This document shows positions 24,510 through 32,493 of a stretch of DNA of 44,413 nucleotides, piece after piece. Under the pieces are notes generated by a model that was not told where the DNA came from, ran no database searches, and saw nothing but the letters and a program-made list of their open reading frames with translations. How positions within the stretch are numbered: the stretch's first letter is position 1; every line of letters starts with the position of its first letter. Where the stretch lies: the NCBI RefSeq assembly GCF_002860165.1, contig NZ_PGUZ01000011.1, positions 1-44,413 on the forward strand, in the 5' to 3' direction. A program made the translations under genes and the position numbers. Source of the stretch: Bacillus sp. V3-13. Lineage in GTDB: Bacteria; Bacillota; Bacilli; Bacillales; Cytobacillaceae.

Positions 24510-24665
24510 TTAAATGAGGGGTCTGCCGGCATCTGGTGAAAGGTTCGGATCTCCCTTGCCTTCAATCAAAAAAGGATCTCGATCATCTTCGTCAGCTCTT
24601 AATGGCAGTAAACTTCCATTTTCATCGTTTTGTTTAGCGTTCTTTTGTCCTTTTTCCTCTTTCAT
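24510..24665 (-). CDS. Small acidic hypothetical protein (51 residues)
   Basis: ATG 24665 is preceded by a near-perfect AGGAGG (reading CCAGGAGGTTGAGATC) and the frame runs 51 codons to TAA at 24510. The product is very hydrophilic: a Lys/Glu/Asn-rich start, then LRADEDDRDPFLIEG and a Pro/Gly-rich end. There is no membrane segment or cysteine and I recognise no family. The ribosome site is the strongest argument that it is real. Confidence 0.6.
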   Translation of the reverse strand: MKEEKGQKNAKQNDENGSLLPLRADEDDRDPFLIEGKGDPNLSPDAGRPLI

Positions 24666-24734
24666 GATCTCAACCTCCTGGAGATATTCTTTGTTGAAAC
24701 AATGCTTTTATACGCATTTGTTGAAATAAAGGAA

Positions 24735-24769
24735 AACCTGGTTTACTTGCTGAAAACCAGGTTTTTTGC
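24735..24769. terminator. Strong terminator hairpin
   Basis: AACCTGGTTT (24735-24744) / AAACCAGGTT (24754-24763), perfect 10-bp stem, followed by TTTT. It lies about 185 bp before the next gene on the plus strand and 70 bp upstream of the small minus-strand gene start. No plus-strand gene directly precedes it. Confidence 0.75.
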
Positions 24770-24949
24770 TATGAAACTATGAATTGTTAATAAAAGATGA
24801 ACGAAAATACTTTTGTATTTATAAAAAACTTAGTTGCTTCCCAGTTTGTTAGAGGAGTGCTAAAAAGTTGATATCATGCGTGATATAATGGAGACAGAAC
24901 CAGCACTTTTCCGTGATTTCGCAGTACAATTACCAGGAGGGATTAAGCA

Positions 24950-25126
24950 ATGAGCACTACAAAGGTACTTCGTTTTGAAGACGATAAAATTATCCATGTT
25001 GCCTCCGGTTCAGTAAACTCTGATAAGAAGTACATTGAAGAAAAAGCAAAACGATTTGATGAAACCAATCGTCGTTTACAACAAGCTTTTGGTAAAAAGA
25101 AAAGACGTAAAAGCTATGGCTATTGA
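24950..25126 (+). CDS. Small basic hypothetical protein (58 residues)
   Basis: ATG 24950 has CAGGAGG nine bases upstream and a TATAAT about 55 bp further up, so it looks like a genuine short gene. The product starts MSTTKVLRFEDDKIIHVASG, with a helical middle (YIEEKAKRFDETNRRLQQAF) and a strongly basic tail KKKRRKSYGY. It could bind nucleic acid or ribosomes, but this is speculation; I do not recognise the family. It is followed by a decayed frame and the thiamine leader. Confidence 0.65.
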   Translation: MSTTKVLRFEDDKIIHVASGSVNSDKKYIEEKAKRFDETNRRLQQAFGKKKRRKSYGY

Positions 25127-25153
25127 TATTTAAAACTGGAAAGAACATTGAAT

Positions 25154-25309
25154 GAATAAGGAAATGACACTCGAGAATATACTGATCAAAACTTTAATGA
25201 TATACGTCAATCGAATGAATTATAAGAAAAAATCGATGAAACAAAAACATACAAAATGCTGCTCTTTTCAATTGCACAAGAGTTTTATGAGACATCTCCT
25301 TTTTTGTGA
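25154..25309 (+). pseudogene. Possible decayed small gene
   Basis: One frame reads TREYTDQNFNDIRQSNEL, a stop, then EKIDETKTYKMLLFSIAQ…, stopping at 25307-25309. The composition is protein-like on both sides of the stop, whereas the longer overlapping frame from 25152 has an unnatural composition and runs into the riboswitch. I read it as a small gene with a nonsense mutation, at low confidence. Confidence 0.25.
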
Positions 25310-25503
25310 TTTGGTGTGTAAGCTTCCAATTCTACAATCTAAAGGGATTATTCTTATTTTTAGGACCTTTTCAAAACAAGTCACAAACCGAGCATTTTTA
25401 CCACAGATTTTTTTCAAGACTGAAGTAAAACAATTTTCTTTTTCTGCTATACGAAAAAGAATCTGTTATAATGATAGTGATACTGCAAAATTGAATATTG
25501 AAG

Positions 25504-25600
25504 AATATGTAGGGGGACCGGTGGGCCGGTTGAGATAGTTCCGAAAGAACTGACCCTTTGAACCTGATTCTGGCTAATACCAGCGAAGGGAACATACTCA
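25504..25600 (+). promoter_or_regulatory. TPP riboswitch (THI box)
   Basis: The conserved TPP aptamer parts are present: TTGAGAT, ACCCTTTGAACCTGAT, CTAATACCAGCGAAGGGAA, closed by P1 GAATATGT (25504-25511) / ACATACTC (25593-25600). A TATAAT at 25467-25472 gives the promoter. With thiamine pyrophosphate bound, the downstream terminator should form and switch off the thi operon. Confidence 0.95.
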
Positions 25601-25626
25601 CAAACGAGTACACTGTTTGTTATTAT

Positions 25627-25657
25627 GCGCCCGGGCTTATGTTCTGGGCGCTTTTTT
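25627..25657 (+). terminator. Riboswitch expression-platform terminator
   Basis: GCGCCC (25627-25632) / GGGCGC (25646-25651), then six T. It lies between the aptamer and thiY. Confidence 0.9.
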
Positions 25658-25720
25658 ACTGTGTTTGTGAACATTTTCTGGTAAACAACACTAATACATA
25701 CGTTAAGGGGAGAAGCTGTA

Positions 25721-26710
25721 ATGAAAAAATGGATTCTATTACTCATGGCAATGTTGCTAATTACAGGATGTTCCAGTAAGGAGGCAGGTTCTGAAAAAGA
25801 GGCTAAGGAGGAATTAAAAAAGGTATCGGTTGTTCTTGATTGGACACCTAATACAAATCATACTGGCTTATATGTAGCAAAGGAAAAGGGGTATTTTGAA
25901 AAAGAAGGCCTGGATGTAGAAATTATCATGCCCGGCGAGTCTGGAGCCGATCAGCTCGTGGCTTCAGGGAAGGCACAGTTTGGAGTGAGCTATCAGGAAG
26001 GAGTTACGCAAGCACGTGTTCAGGGGGTCCCCTTAGTTTCGATTGCGGCAATCATTCAACATAATACTTCCGGTTTTGCTTCTCCTGTCGCAAAAAATAT
26101 TTCATCACCAAAAGATTTTGAGGGGAAAACCTATGGTGGCTGGGGTTCGCCTGTTGAAAAGTCCGTTATTGCTTCATTAATGAAACTTGAGAATGCGGAT
26201 GTCGAAAAAGTAAATATAGTAAATATGGGGGATACTGACTTCTTCACTGCCGTGAAACGCGACATTGATTTTGCCTGGATATATTATGGCTGGACTGGTG
26301 TTGAAGCTGAGCTTCGCGGCGAAAAACTCGATATGGTGTATTTAACCGACTATACCGAAAAACTGGATTACTATACCCCGGTGCTGTCGACAAACGAGGA
26401 TATGATTAAAAATGATCCGAAAATTGTAAAGGCTTTTGTCAAGGCGGCTTCTGAAGGTTATCAATTTGCGATCAAAAACCCGGAAGATGCGGCTGATATC
26501 TTAATCAAATCGGTACCTGACCTTGATGAGGAACTTGTGAAAAAGAGCCAGGAATGGCTGGCATCCCGCTATCAGGACGATGCAAAGCGATGGGGAGAAC
26601 AAAAACTTGAGGTATGGGAAAATTACGCTGGCTGGATGTACGAAAATGGGCTGTTAGAAAAAGAGCTGGATGCGGAAAAAGCATTCTCAAATGAATTTCT
26701 GCCGGAATGA
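25721..26710 (+). CDS. thiY: Thiamine-precursor ABC transporter, substrate-binding lipoprotein ThiY
   Basis: A 329-residue NMT1/THI5-like binding protein. The signal peptide ends in LLITGC (lipid-anchored Cys17). The mature protein starts VVLDWTPNTNHTGLYVAKEKGYF, the family hallmark, with further GKAQFGVSYQE, GKTYGGWGSPVE and WIYYGWTGVEAE. ThiY binds N-formyl-4-amino-5-aminomethyl-2-methylpyrimidine, a thiamine breakdown product. ATG 25721 follows AAGGGGAGAAG. It is the first gene behind the TPP riboswitch, which supports the assignment. Confidence 0.92.
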   Translation: MKKWILLLMAMLLITGCSSKEAGSEKEAKEELKKVSVVLDWTPNTNHTGLYVAKEKGYFEKEGLDVEIIMPGESGADQLVASGKAQFGVSYQEGVTQARVQGVPLVSIAAIIQHNTSGFASPVAKNISSPKDFEGKTYGGWGSPVEKSVIASLMKLENADVEKVNIVNMGDTDFFTAVKRDIDFAWIYYGWTGVEAELRGEKLDMVYLTDYTEKLDYYTPVLSTNEDMIKNDPKIVKAFVKAASEGYQFAIKNPEDAADILIKSVPDLDEELVKKSQEWLASRYQDDAKRWGEQKLEVWENYAGWMYENGLLEKELDAEKAFSNEFLPE

Positions 26711-26721
26711 GGAGGAGAAAA

Positions 26722-27012
26722 ATGGCTGACGCACTCGTGAGTATACAAATCATACCGAAAACGAAAAATGGGGAAAGTGTAATTCCGTACGTTGATGAAG
26801 CCATCAAGGTGATTCAGGATTCCGGAGTCAAATACGAAGTCCATCCCCTTGAAACGACTTTGCAAGGAGAGCTTCAAGAGCTGTTGGGGATCATTGTGAA
26901 AATGAATGAACGAATGATTGAAATCGGAAGCAGCAATGTCATATCCCAGGTAAAAGTTTTGTATCAGCCGGAAGGAATTACAATGGATCAATTAACGGAG
27001 AAATACCGCTGA
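26722..27012 (+). CDS. Thiamine-binding protein (MTH1187/YkoF-like)
   Basis: The 96-residue protein (MADALVSIQIIPKTKNGE…VKYEVHPLETTLQGE…) matches the small MTH1187/YkoF-type ferredoxin-fold domain annotated as thiamine-binding. ATG 26722 is preceded by GAGGAGG. It lies between the binding lipoprotein and the permease and overlaps the latter by one base. It has no signal peptide, so it acts inside the cell, perhaps as a pyrimidine or thiamine carrier or sensor for the transporter. That role is inferred. Confidence 0.82.
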   Translation: MADALVSIQIIPKTKNGESVIPYVDEAIKVIQDSGVKYEVHPLETTLQGELQELLGIIVKMNERMIEIGSSNVISQVKVLYQPEGITMDQLTEKYR

Positions 27013-27779
27013 TGAATGGTACTAAATTTAAAGGGTGGAGACCGTTATTCGTTCTCCTCCTTTTACTTCTTATATGGGAATTTTCTGTGAAAAAAGCTGA
27101 TGTACCCGGCTGGCTTCTCCCGGCTCCTTCCGTCATTTTCACTGAGGGATTAAATGGATGGACCGGTTTTCAACCCCATTTGATTTCTACTGTTAAGCTT
27201 GCGCTGCTTGGGTTCCTTATTGGTTCAGCAATTGGTATTGGCTTTGCTATTTTGTTACACCTTTTGCCTTCAGTCAGAGAATCAGTTTATCCATTATTGA
27301 TCCTATCGCAAAATGTACCTGTAATTGTGCTCGCACCACTTTTAGTCATCTGGTTCGGGTTTGGATTACTCCCAAAAATGATCGTCATAACACTCGTTTG
27401 TTTTTTCCCGATTACGGTTGCGGCGCTGGACGGTTTTAAACAAACAGCAACTGAGTTAAAACATTACATGAAAATGGCAGGTGCCTCTACGGGGCAATTA
27501 TTTTACAAGCTGGAGTTCCCGCATGCCCTTCCTTCTATTTTTTCCGGTCTTAAAATCTCCGCAACCTACAGCGTGATGGGTGCTGTAATTTCGGAGTGGC
27601 TTGGCGCAAAACAAGGAATTGGTGTTTATATGACTCTGGCTTCATCATCTTTCCGCACCGACAGGGTATTTGTGGCGATTTTTGCGATTATCATCGTCAG
27701 TTTATTGTTTTTTGCTTGTATAGCATGGACTGAACGGAGGCTTGCCGGCTGGAACCGGAAAGGAGAAATAAACAAATGA
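27012..27779 (+). CDS. thiX: Thiamine-precursor ABC transporter permease ThiX
   Basis: The 255-residue product has six hydrophobic spans and the BPD transporter EAA loop (MKMAGASTGQLFYKLEFPHALPSIFSGLK) near residue 160, as in the SsuC/TauC group. ATG 27012 overlaps the stop of the previous gene (TGATG) and its own stop overlaps thiZ (ATGA). It forms the membrane channel with ThiZ and ThiY. Confidence 0.9.
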   Translation: MNGTKFKGWRPLFVLLLLLLIWEFSVKKADVPGWLLPAPSVIFTEGLNGWTGFQPHLISTVKLALLGFLIGSAIGIGFAILLHLLPSVRESVYPLLILSQNVPVIVLAPLLVIWFGFGLLPKMIVITLVCFFPITVAALDGFKQTATELKHYMKMAGASTGQLFYKLEFPHALPSIFSGLKISATYSVMGAVISEWLGAKQGIGVYMTLASSSFRTDRVFVAIFAIIIVSLLFFACIAWTERRLAGWNRKGEINK

Positions 27780-28525
27780 GCAAACTTGCTGTGAAAAACA
27801 TTAGCGTCAGCTTTGGAACAAACAAAGTTCTCGATAACGTTAGCTTAGAAGTCAATGAGGGGGAATTTACGGCAATCCTTGGTCCATCCGGAAGCGGCAA
27901 AAGCACTCTGTTTAGTCTGGTTGGCGGTATTTTGGCTCAAGATGAAGGCCATATTTATCTGGATGGCAAGCTGATCAATGGGAAACAAGGCTTCATTAGT
28001 TACATGCCGCAGAGCCCTGCCCTTTTCCCATGGCGCACTGTTTTGCAAAATGTGCTGCTTGGACAGGAATTGCATGGAAAAACCGATAAACAGACTGCAA
28101 TCGAAATGTTGATAACCGCAGGGCTGAGTGACTATGAGAAAGCATTTCCACATGAGCTTTCCGGGGGGATGAAACAAAGAGCCGCCTTTATTCGCGCCTT
28201 ACTCAGCCCGCAAACAGTAATGTGCCTGGACGAGCCGTTTTCTGCCCTGGACGAATTCACACGGCTTGATATGCAAAAATGGCTCCTATCCATATGGGAA
28301 ATACACCGGAAGACGATTCTTTTTATTACCCATAATATTGAAGAGGCTTTATTTTTAGCCGACCGGATCATTGTATTGTCCGATAAGCCGGCAAGCATAG
28401 CAGCTGAGTTCCGCGTACCATTTCCAAGGCCGAGAAAGGAAAGCTTATTACTTAATGAGTCATTTTTACAGTGGAAAAGAACCCTGTATCATACATTAAG
28501 GGGTGGGGAGGGCCATCATGAATAA
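27776..28525 (+). CDS. thiZ: Thiamine-precursor ABC transporter ATPase ThiZ
   Basis: A 249-residue ATPase with Walker A GPSGSGKST (about residue 38), Q-loop MPQSPALFPW, signature LSGGMKQR, Walker B VMCLDEPFSALD and switch His ITHN. The SsuB/TauB-like type fits ThiX. The start ATG overlaps the thiX stop, and the 3' end overlaps the TatD gene by 8 bp. Confidence 0.92.
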   Translation: MSKLAVKNISVSFGTNKVLDNVSLEVNEGEFTAILGPSGSGKSTLFSLVGGILAQDEGHIYLDGKLINGKQGFISYMPQSPALFPWRTVLQNVLLGQELHGKTDKQTAIEMLITAGLSDYEKAFPHELSGGMKQRAAFIRALLSPQTVMCLDEPFSALDEFTRLDMQKWLLSIWEIHRKTILFITHNIEEALFLADRIIVLSDKPASIAAEFRVPFPRPRKESLLLNESFLQWKRTLYHTLRGGEGHHE

Positions 28526-29297
28526 GATAATAGATGCTCATATCCATCTTGATCAATATTCCGACGACGAAATCGAACAGTTTTTCCTGGACGGCAATTC
28601 TATTGCCAAGGTTATATCTGTCAGTATGGATTTGGAGTCCTGCAAACGCAATCTTGAGCTTTCATTAAGAAATTCGAGAATTTCACCGGCATTTGGTTAT
28701 CATCCCGAACAGGTTTTGCCAAGCGACCGTCAACTTGCCGATCTGCTGGAATGGATTGAAAAACACAAAAATTCCATGATTGCGGTCGGAGAGGTGGGAC
28801 TCCCGTTTTATAAAAGACAGGAATGGAGACAAGGTGAATTTCCGCTACAGGGATATATCGAATTGTTGGAAATGTTCATTATCCATGCTAAGCGATGGGG
28901 AAAGCCCATCGTCCTTCATGCTGTTTATGATGATGCCCCAATTGTGTGCGGCCTTCTTGAAAAACATTCGATCGCCAAAGCACATTTTCACTGGTTTAAA
29001 GGCGATGCAAAGACCCTGCATAGAATGGCGCAAAACGGCTACTATATTTCCGTCACTCCTGATATCGTCTATGAAAAGGAAATCCAGACGATGGTGCATG
29101 ACTTTCCGCTTGAACAATTGATGGTGGAAACAGACGGGCCATGGCCGTTCGAAGGACCGTTTCAAGGAATAAAAACCCATCCCAATATGATTCATTCATC
29201 AATCAAAACGATCGCAGAAATCAAAAACCTCCCTGAAGCAGAAGTGTTTAGCCGTGTATATAACAATACATTGAAGTTCTATTCATTGGAACCTTAA
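28518..29297 (+). CDS. TatD-family metal-dependent hydrolase
   Basis: The 259-residue protein has the TatD barrel motifs: DAHIHLD (first two metal histidines), VGEVGLP, VLHAVYDDA, HFHWFKG and ETDGPWP. ATG 28518 lies inside the end of thiZ after GGGGAGGG, so it belongs to the thiamine operon. TatD proteins are known as nucleases or general hydrolases. Its place at the end of a pyrimidine importer operon suggests it may act on the imported precursor, for example by deformylation, or in a linked salvage step; this is inference. A terminator follows directly. Confidence 0.82.
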   Translation: MNKIIDAHIHLDQYSDDEIEQFFLDGNSIAKVISVSMDLESCKRNLELSLRNSRISPAFGYHPEQVLPSDRQLADLLEWIEKHKNSMIAVGEVGLPFYKRQEWRQGEFPLQGYIELLEMFIIHAKRWGKPIVLHAVYDDAPIVCGLLEKHSIAKAHFHWFKGDAKTLHRMAQNGYYISVTPDIVYEKEIQTMVHDFPLEQLMVETDGPWPFEGPFQGIKTHPNMIHSSIKTIAEIKNLPEAEVFSRVYNNTLKFYSLEP

Positions 29298-29302
29298 GCA
29301 AG

Positions 29303-29336
29303 TGGTTAAGAGTGACGATGCTCTTAACCATTCTTC
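29303..29336 (+). terminator. Terminator of the thiamine operon
   Basis: Perfect 10-bp stem TGGTTAAGAG (29303-29312) / CTCTTAACCA (29321-29330), then TTCTTC. Confidence 0.8.
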
Positions 29337-29430
29337 ATGTAACTGTTGTCCATTTGTATTTAGTGAAAGATTGGTTCGGTAATTGAACATCTAATGGGGG
29401 CCTAACTTGCCTGAAAAGTCAGAATAGTTC

Positions 29431-29460
29431 TTGACATAAAGTATGCTTTGATGATATTAT
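29431..29460 (+). promoter_or_regulatory. Sigma-A promoter of the ABC-2 exporter operon
   Basis: TTGACA (29431-29436), 18-bp spacer, TATTAT (29455-29460). The start of transcription near 29467 lies downstream of the upstream ATG at 29448, which supports ATG 29496 as the real start. Confidence 0.75.
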
Positions 29461-29495
29461 CTTTTTTCTGCCAGCAAAAATTAGGAGGGGAATGG

Positions 29496-30473
29496 ATGAT
29501 ATCTATTAAAGGCTTAAGCAAGTCCTTCAAGGTTGCCAAACGCTCAACCGGGCTGAAGGAAGCGGCAAAAGCTCTTTTTTATCGGGAGTATACAACGGTT
29601 GAAGCGCTCAAAGATATTTCTTTCTCCATTCAACCGGGGGAGATTGTAGGGTATATCGGTCCGAATGGCGCCGGGAAATCGACAACCATCAAAGTAATGA
29701 GCGGTATTTTGGTACCTGACAGAGGAACATGCAGCATTATGGGGTACACGCCATGGAAAGAACGTGTCCCATATGTTAAGAATATCGGAGTAGTTTTCGG
29801 GCAGCGTTCCCAGCTGTGGTGGGATGTTCCCGTTATGGACTCATTCGAGCTTCTTCGAGATATTTACAAAATTCCTCACCAAGAATACAGGAATAATATT
29901 GACTTGCTCGTCGAAACACTGGATTTGCAAGATCTCATCCATTCACCGGTTCGCCAATTAAGCCTGGGACAACGAATGCGTTGCGAAATTGCCGCTTCCC
30001 TGTTGCACAGTCCGAAAATCTTATTCCTCGATGAACCCACGATTGGCCTTGATGCCGTTTCCAAAATTGCAGTCCGGCAATTTATTAAAACTATCAATAA
30101 AGAAAAGGGAGTCACCATCATTCTGACAACGCACGATATGAATGATATTGAAGCTTTGGCCGAAAGGGTTATTTTAATCGGTAAAGGAAGTTTATTGTAT
30201 GACGGCAATCTGAATGAATTACGAAACCGGTTTGGTACAACCAAAAAGATTACCGTTGATTATCACGAAAACAAAAATCGAATTGATATCCCTGGCACTT
30301 CTTTGCTCTCATGGTCACCGGAACGGGCTACCTTGAGCGTGGATACGGGGCAGGTGTTAATTTCCGAGGTTATCAACCAACTGTCCAGCCGGGTTGAACT
30401 GATTGATGTCAGTGTCGAAGCACAGCCAATCGAAGAAATTATCGTTCAGCTCTATGAGGAGTATCAAATATGA
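29496..30473 (+). CDS. ABC-2 type exporter, ATP-binding protein
   Basis: A 325-residue ATPase: Walker A GPNGAGKST (about residue 62), LSLGQRMRCEIAASLLH as signature, Walker B ILFLDEPTIGLD, switch TTHDM. The C-terminal ~90 residues form the extra domain usual in NatA/DrrA-like exporters. RBS AGGAGGGG lies before ATG 29496. It overlaps the next permease by 4 bp. The partners are two DUF990-type permeases, so a heterotrimeric exporter is expected. The substrate is unknown; antibiotics, lipids or ions are all possible. Confidence 0.88.
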   Translation: MISIKGLSKSFKVAKRSTGLKEAAKALFYREYTTVEALKDISFSIQPGEIVGYIGPNGAGKSTTIKVMSGILVPDRGTCSIMGYTPWKERVPYVKNIGVVFGQRSQLWWDVPVMDSFELLRDIYKIPHQEYRNNIDLLVETLDLQDLIHSPVRQLSLGQRMRCEIAASLLHSPKILFLDEPTIGLDAVSKIAVRQFIKTINKEKGVTIILTTHDMNDIEALAERVILIGKGSLLYDGNLNELRNRFGTTKKITVDYHENKNRIDIPGTSLLSWSPERATLSVDTGQVLISEVINQLSSRVELIDVSVEAQPIEEIIVQLYEEYQI

Positions 30474-31273
30474 TTGCTTATTATTCGGTATTTAAGTTGC
30501 GCATGCTCAATGGAATGCAATACCGCGCGGCTGCTTTAGCGGGAGTGGCGACGCAATTTTTCTGGGGATTCATGTACATTATGATTTTTGAAGCTTTTTA
30601 CAGTCAATCTATACATAACCCGCCGATTTCTTTACAGGAATTAATCACTTACATTTGGCTCCAGCAAGCATTTCTTGCATTCATCATGCTGTGGTTCCGC
30701 GATAATGAGCTCTTTGAACTGATCACAACAGGGAATATTGCATATGAGCTTTGCAGGCCATGTGGAATTTATGGATTTTGGTATGCGAAGCTTCTGGCCC
30801 AGCGATTGTCGAGCGCCCTGCTGAGATGCTTCCCCATTTTGATGGTCGCATTCTTTTTGCCTGAACCTTACAAAATGACTTTGCCATCCAGCATAAAAAC
30901 GTCGGGATTATTTTTGGCAGCGCTGATTTTCGGGTTGCTTGTTCTTGTTGCCATCTCCATGTTCTTGTATATTTCTGTGTTTGTGACAATGTCCCCCGTT
31001 GGATCATTACTTGTGTTTGCGGTGATTGGAGAATTCTTCGCAGGGTTAATCATTCCGGTCCCGCTTATGCCGGAATGGCTCCAGAGGATTGCCTATCTCC
31101 TTCCGTTTCACTTGACGGCTGATTTCCCATTTCGGGTTTACTCGGGGCATATCCCTGCTCATGAAGCGATTGAACGAATTTTCGTTCAGATTGCCTGGCT
31201 TGTTATCCTCATCTGGTTTGGGAAAATCGCGCTGGACAAAGCATTGCGAAAAGTCATCGTACAGGGAGGTTGA
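30470..31273 (+). CDS. ABC-2 family permease (DUF990-type), subunit 1
   Basis: A 267-residue protein with six hydrophobic spans, starting MIAYYSVFKLRMLNGMQYRAA and containing ITTGNIAYELCRPCGIYGFWYAKLLAQR, like the DUF990/ABC2_membrane_6 group. It overlaps the ATPase gene by ATGA. With the next gene it forms the membrane part of the exporter. Confidence 0.85.
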   Translation: MIAYYSVFKLRMLNGMQYRAAALAGVATQFFWGFMYIMIFEAFYSQSIHNPPISLQELITYIWLQQAFLAFIMLWFRDNELFELITTGNIAYELCRPCGIYGFWYAKLLAQRLSSALLRCFPILMVAFFLPEPYKMTLPSSIKTSGLFLAALIFGLLVLVAISMFLYISVFVTMSPVGSLLVFAVIGEFFAGLIIPVPLMPEWLQRIAYLLPFHLTADFPFRVYSGHIPAHEAIERIFVQIAWLVILIWFGKIALDKALRKVIVQGG

Positions 31274-31279
31274 TGGAGG

Positions 31280-32062
31280 TTGAGCATTTATTTTAAATAT
31301 GTCCTCATTCTATTTAAATCACAAATGCAATATCGCACATCGTTCTGGCTGTTGACGATTGGCCAGTTCTTTATTCCATTTGCGATGTTTGCGGGTGTCT
31401 ATTTCCTGTTTGAACGTTTCGGGCAAATTAAAGGCTGGGATTTCTTTGAGGTTGCGCTCTGTTTTGCTGTCATCCATATGGCATTTGCGATTAGCGAATG
31501 CTTTGCGCGCGGCTTTGATACTTTCTCCACTCTTGTGGGGAAAGGTGAATTTGACCGGCTGCTCGTGCGGCCGAGAAACACGATCATACAGGTGCTCGGT
31601 TCAAAATTCGAATTCACCAAGTTCGGAAGGCTGCTGCAAAGCATCATTATTTTGATCTGGGCAATAAGCAATCTATCCATTGAGTGGAGTGTAATGAAAG
31701 CAGTTACCCTTTTTCTTATGGTAATCAGTGGGGTTGTTATATTTACGGGAATCTTTATGCTGGCTGCGACGATGTGCTTTTGGACGGTTCAAGGCCTGGA
31801 AGTCGCCAACATATTTACAGATGGCGGCAGGGAGATGACTCAGTATCCTTTAAACATCTATCAAAAATGGGTTACGCGGTTTTTTACGTTTGTAATTCCC
31901 TTCGGCTGTGTCAATTATTTACCGTTAATGTACATTCTTGATAAAACCGAGGGTAACGAAGTGCTTTTCATGATTTCGCCTTTGGCAGGAATCGCATTTA
32001 TACTTCCTTGCTTGCTTATGTGGCAGATTGGAGTCAGACATTATCTATCTACCGGATCATAG
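31280..32062 (+). CDS. ABC-2 family permease (DUF990-type), subunit 2
   Basis: A 260-residue paralogous permease, six spans, with the family stretch VGKGEFDRLLVRPRNTIIQVLGS (compare ITTGNIAYELCRP in its neighbour). TTG 31280 follows AGGGAGG by ten bases. A terminator lies 75 bp after its stop, so the operon is ATPase-permease-permease. Confidence 0.85.
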   Translation: MSIYFKYVLILFKSQMQYRTSFWLLTIGQFFIPFAMFAGVYFLFERFGQIKGWDFFEVALCFAVIHMAFAISECFARGFDTFSTLVGKGEFDRLLVRPRNTIIQVLGSKFEFTKFGRLLQSIIILIWAISNLSIEWSVMKAVTLFLMVISGVVIFTGIFMLAATMCFWTVQGLEVANIFTDGGREMTQYPLNIYQKWVTRFFTFVIPFGCVNYLPLMYILDKTEGNEVLFMISPLAGIAFILPCLLMWQIGVRHYLSTGS

Positions 32063-32137
32063 TAGTGCCCGCGCATCCATCTTTATGCTCTGAATATGTA
32101 TAGCAATCTATTTTAATATCAATTTAATCAATATAAC

Positions 32138-32165
32138 AGCTCATTTCATATGGAATGGGCTTTTT
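32138..32165 (+). terminator. Terminator of the ABC-2 operon
   Basis: AGCTCATTTC (32138-32147) / GGAATGGGCT (32152-32161), ten pairs with two G-U, followed by T. Confidence 0.7.
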
Positions 32166-32241
32166 GCGCTTCAATGACATTTGAAGAGATATTCAACTCT
32201 TTTCAAACCTCACCAAAAAACTTCTTAAGCTCACTTTTTTA

Positions 32242-32258
32242 TGTAAGGTAATCTTACA
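32242..32258. promoter_or_regulatory. TnrA box upstream of the amidohydrolase-Opp operon
   Basis: TGTAAGGTAATCTTACA differs from the TnrA consensus at one position. Unlike at the nas genes there is no -10 at 41 bp; the good promoter is about 140 bp downstream, so its mode of action is unclear. Confidence 0.65.
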
Positions 32259-32348
32259 TAGAGCTTCTAATTAAAAATAAATTAAGGAAACCGTTTTATC
32301 CTTAATAAAACAACAATGAGAGCGCTTCATCCAAGTATAAATATTCTA

Positions 32349-32363
32349 AATTGTCAGAATTTG
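32349..32363. promoter_or_regulatory. CodY-like box
   Basis: AATTGTCAGAATTTG matches the CodY consensus AATTTTCWGAAAATT at 11 of 15 positions and lies just before the -35. CodY is known to repress peptide and amino-acid uptake genes in nutrient-rich conditions. Confidence 0.4.
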
Positions 32364-32366
32364 AGG

Positions 32367-32395
32367 TTGACCGTTAGAAAAAATTTCATTATACT
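32367..32395 (+). promoter_or_regulatory. Sigma-A promoter of the amidohydrolase-Opp operon
   Basis: TTGACC (32367-32372), 17-bp spacer, TATACT (32390-32395). It leaves a leader of roughly 90 nt before GTG 32494. Confidence 0.7.
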
Positions 32396-32493
32396 CAGAT
32401 TCATAAATGAGTTGATGTTAGATTTCTTAACATGTTTATGTAATTAGAAGTTATGGTTATATTTCTTATTATATTAAAACGGAGGGATTTTTC

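Noticed and set aside
24514-24729. 71-codon plus-strand frame after the Rrf2 gene
   Set aside because: It is the shadow of the 51-codon minus-strand gene, which has a far better ribosome site; the Ser/Phe-rich translation is typical of an antisense frame.
25152-25538. 128-codon plus-strand frame before the thiamine operon
   Set aside because: It runs straight through the promoter and the TPP aptamer, has an unnatural composition, and another frame in its first half looks more protein-like.
32242-32258. TnrA box acting at -50 as in the nas genes
   Set aside because: No -10 element lies 41 bp away on either strand, so activation in the same way is not supported; the site itself is kept as a feature.
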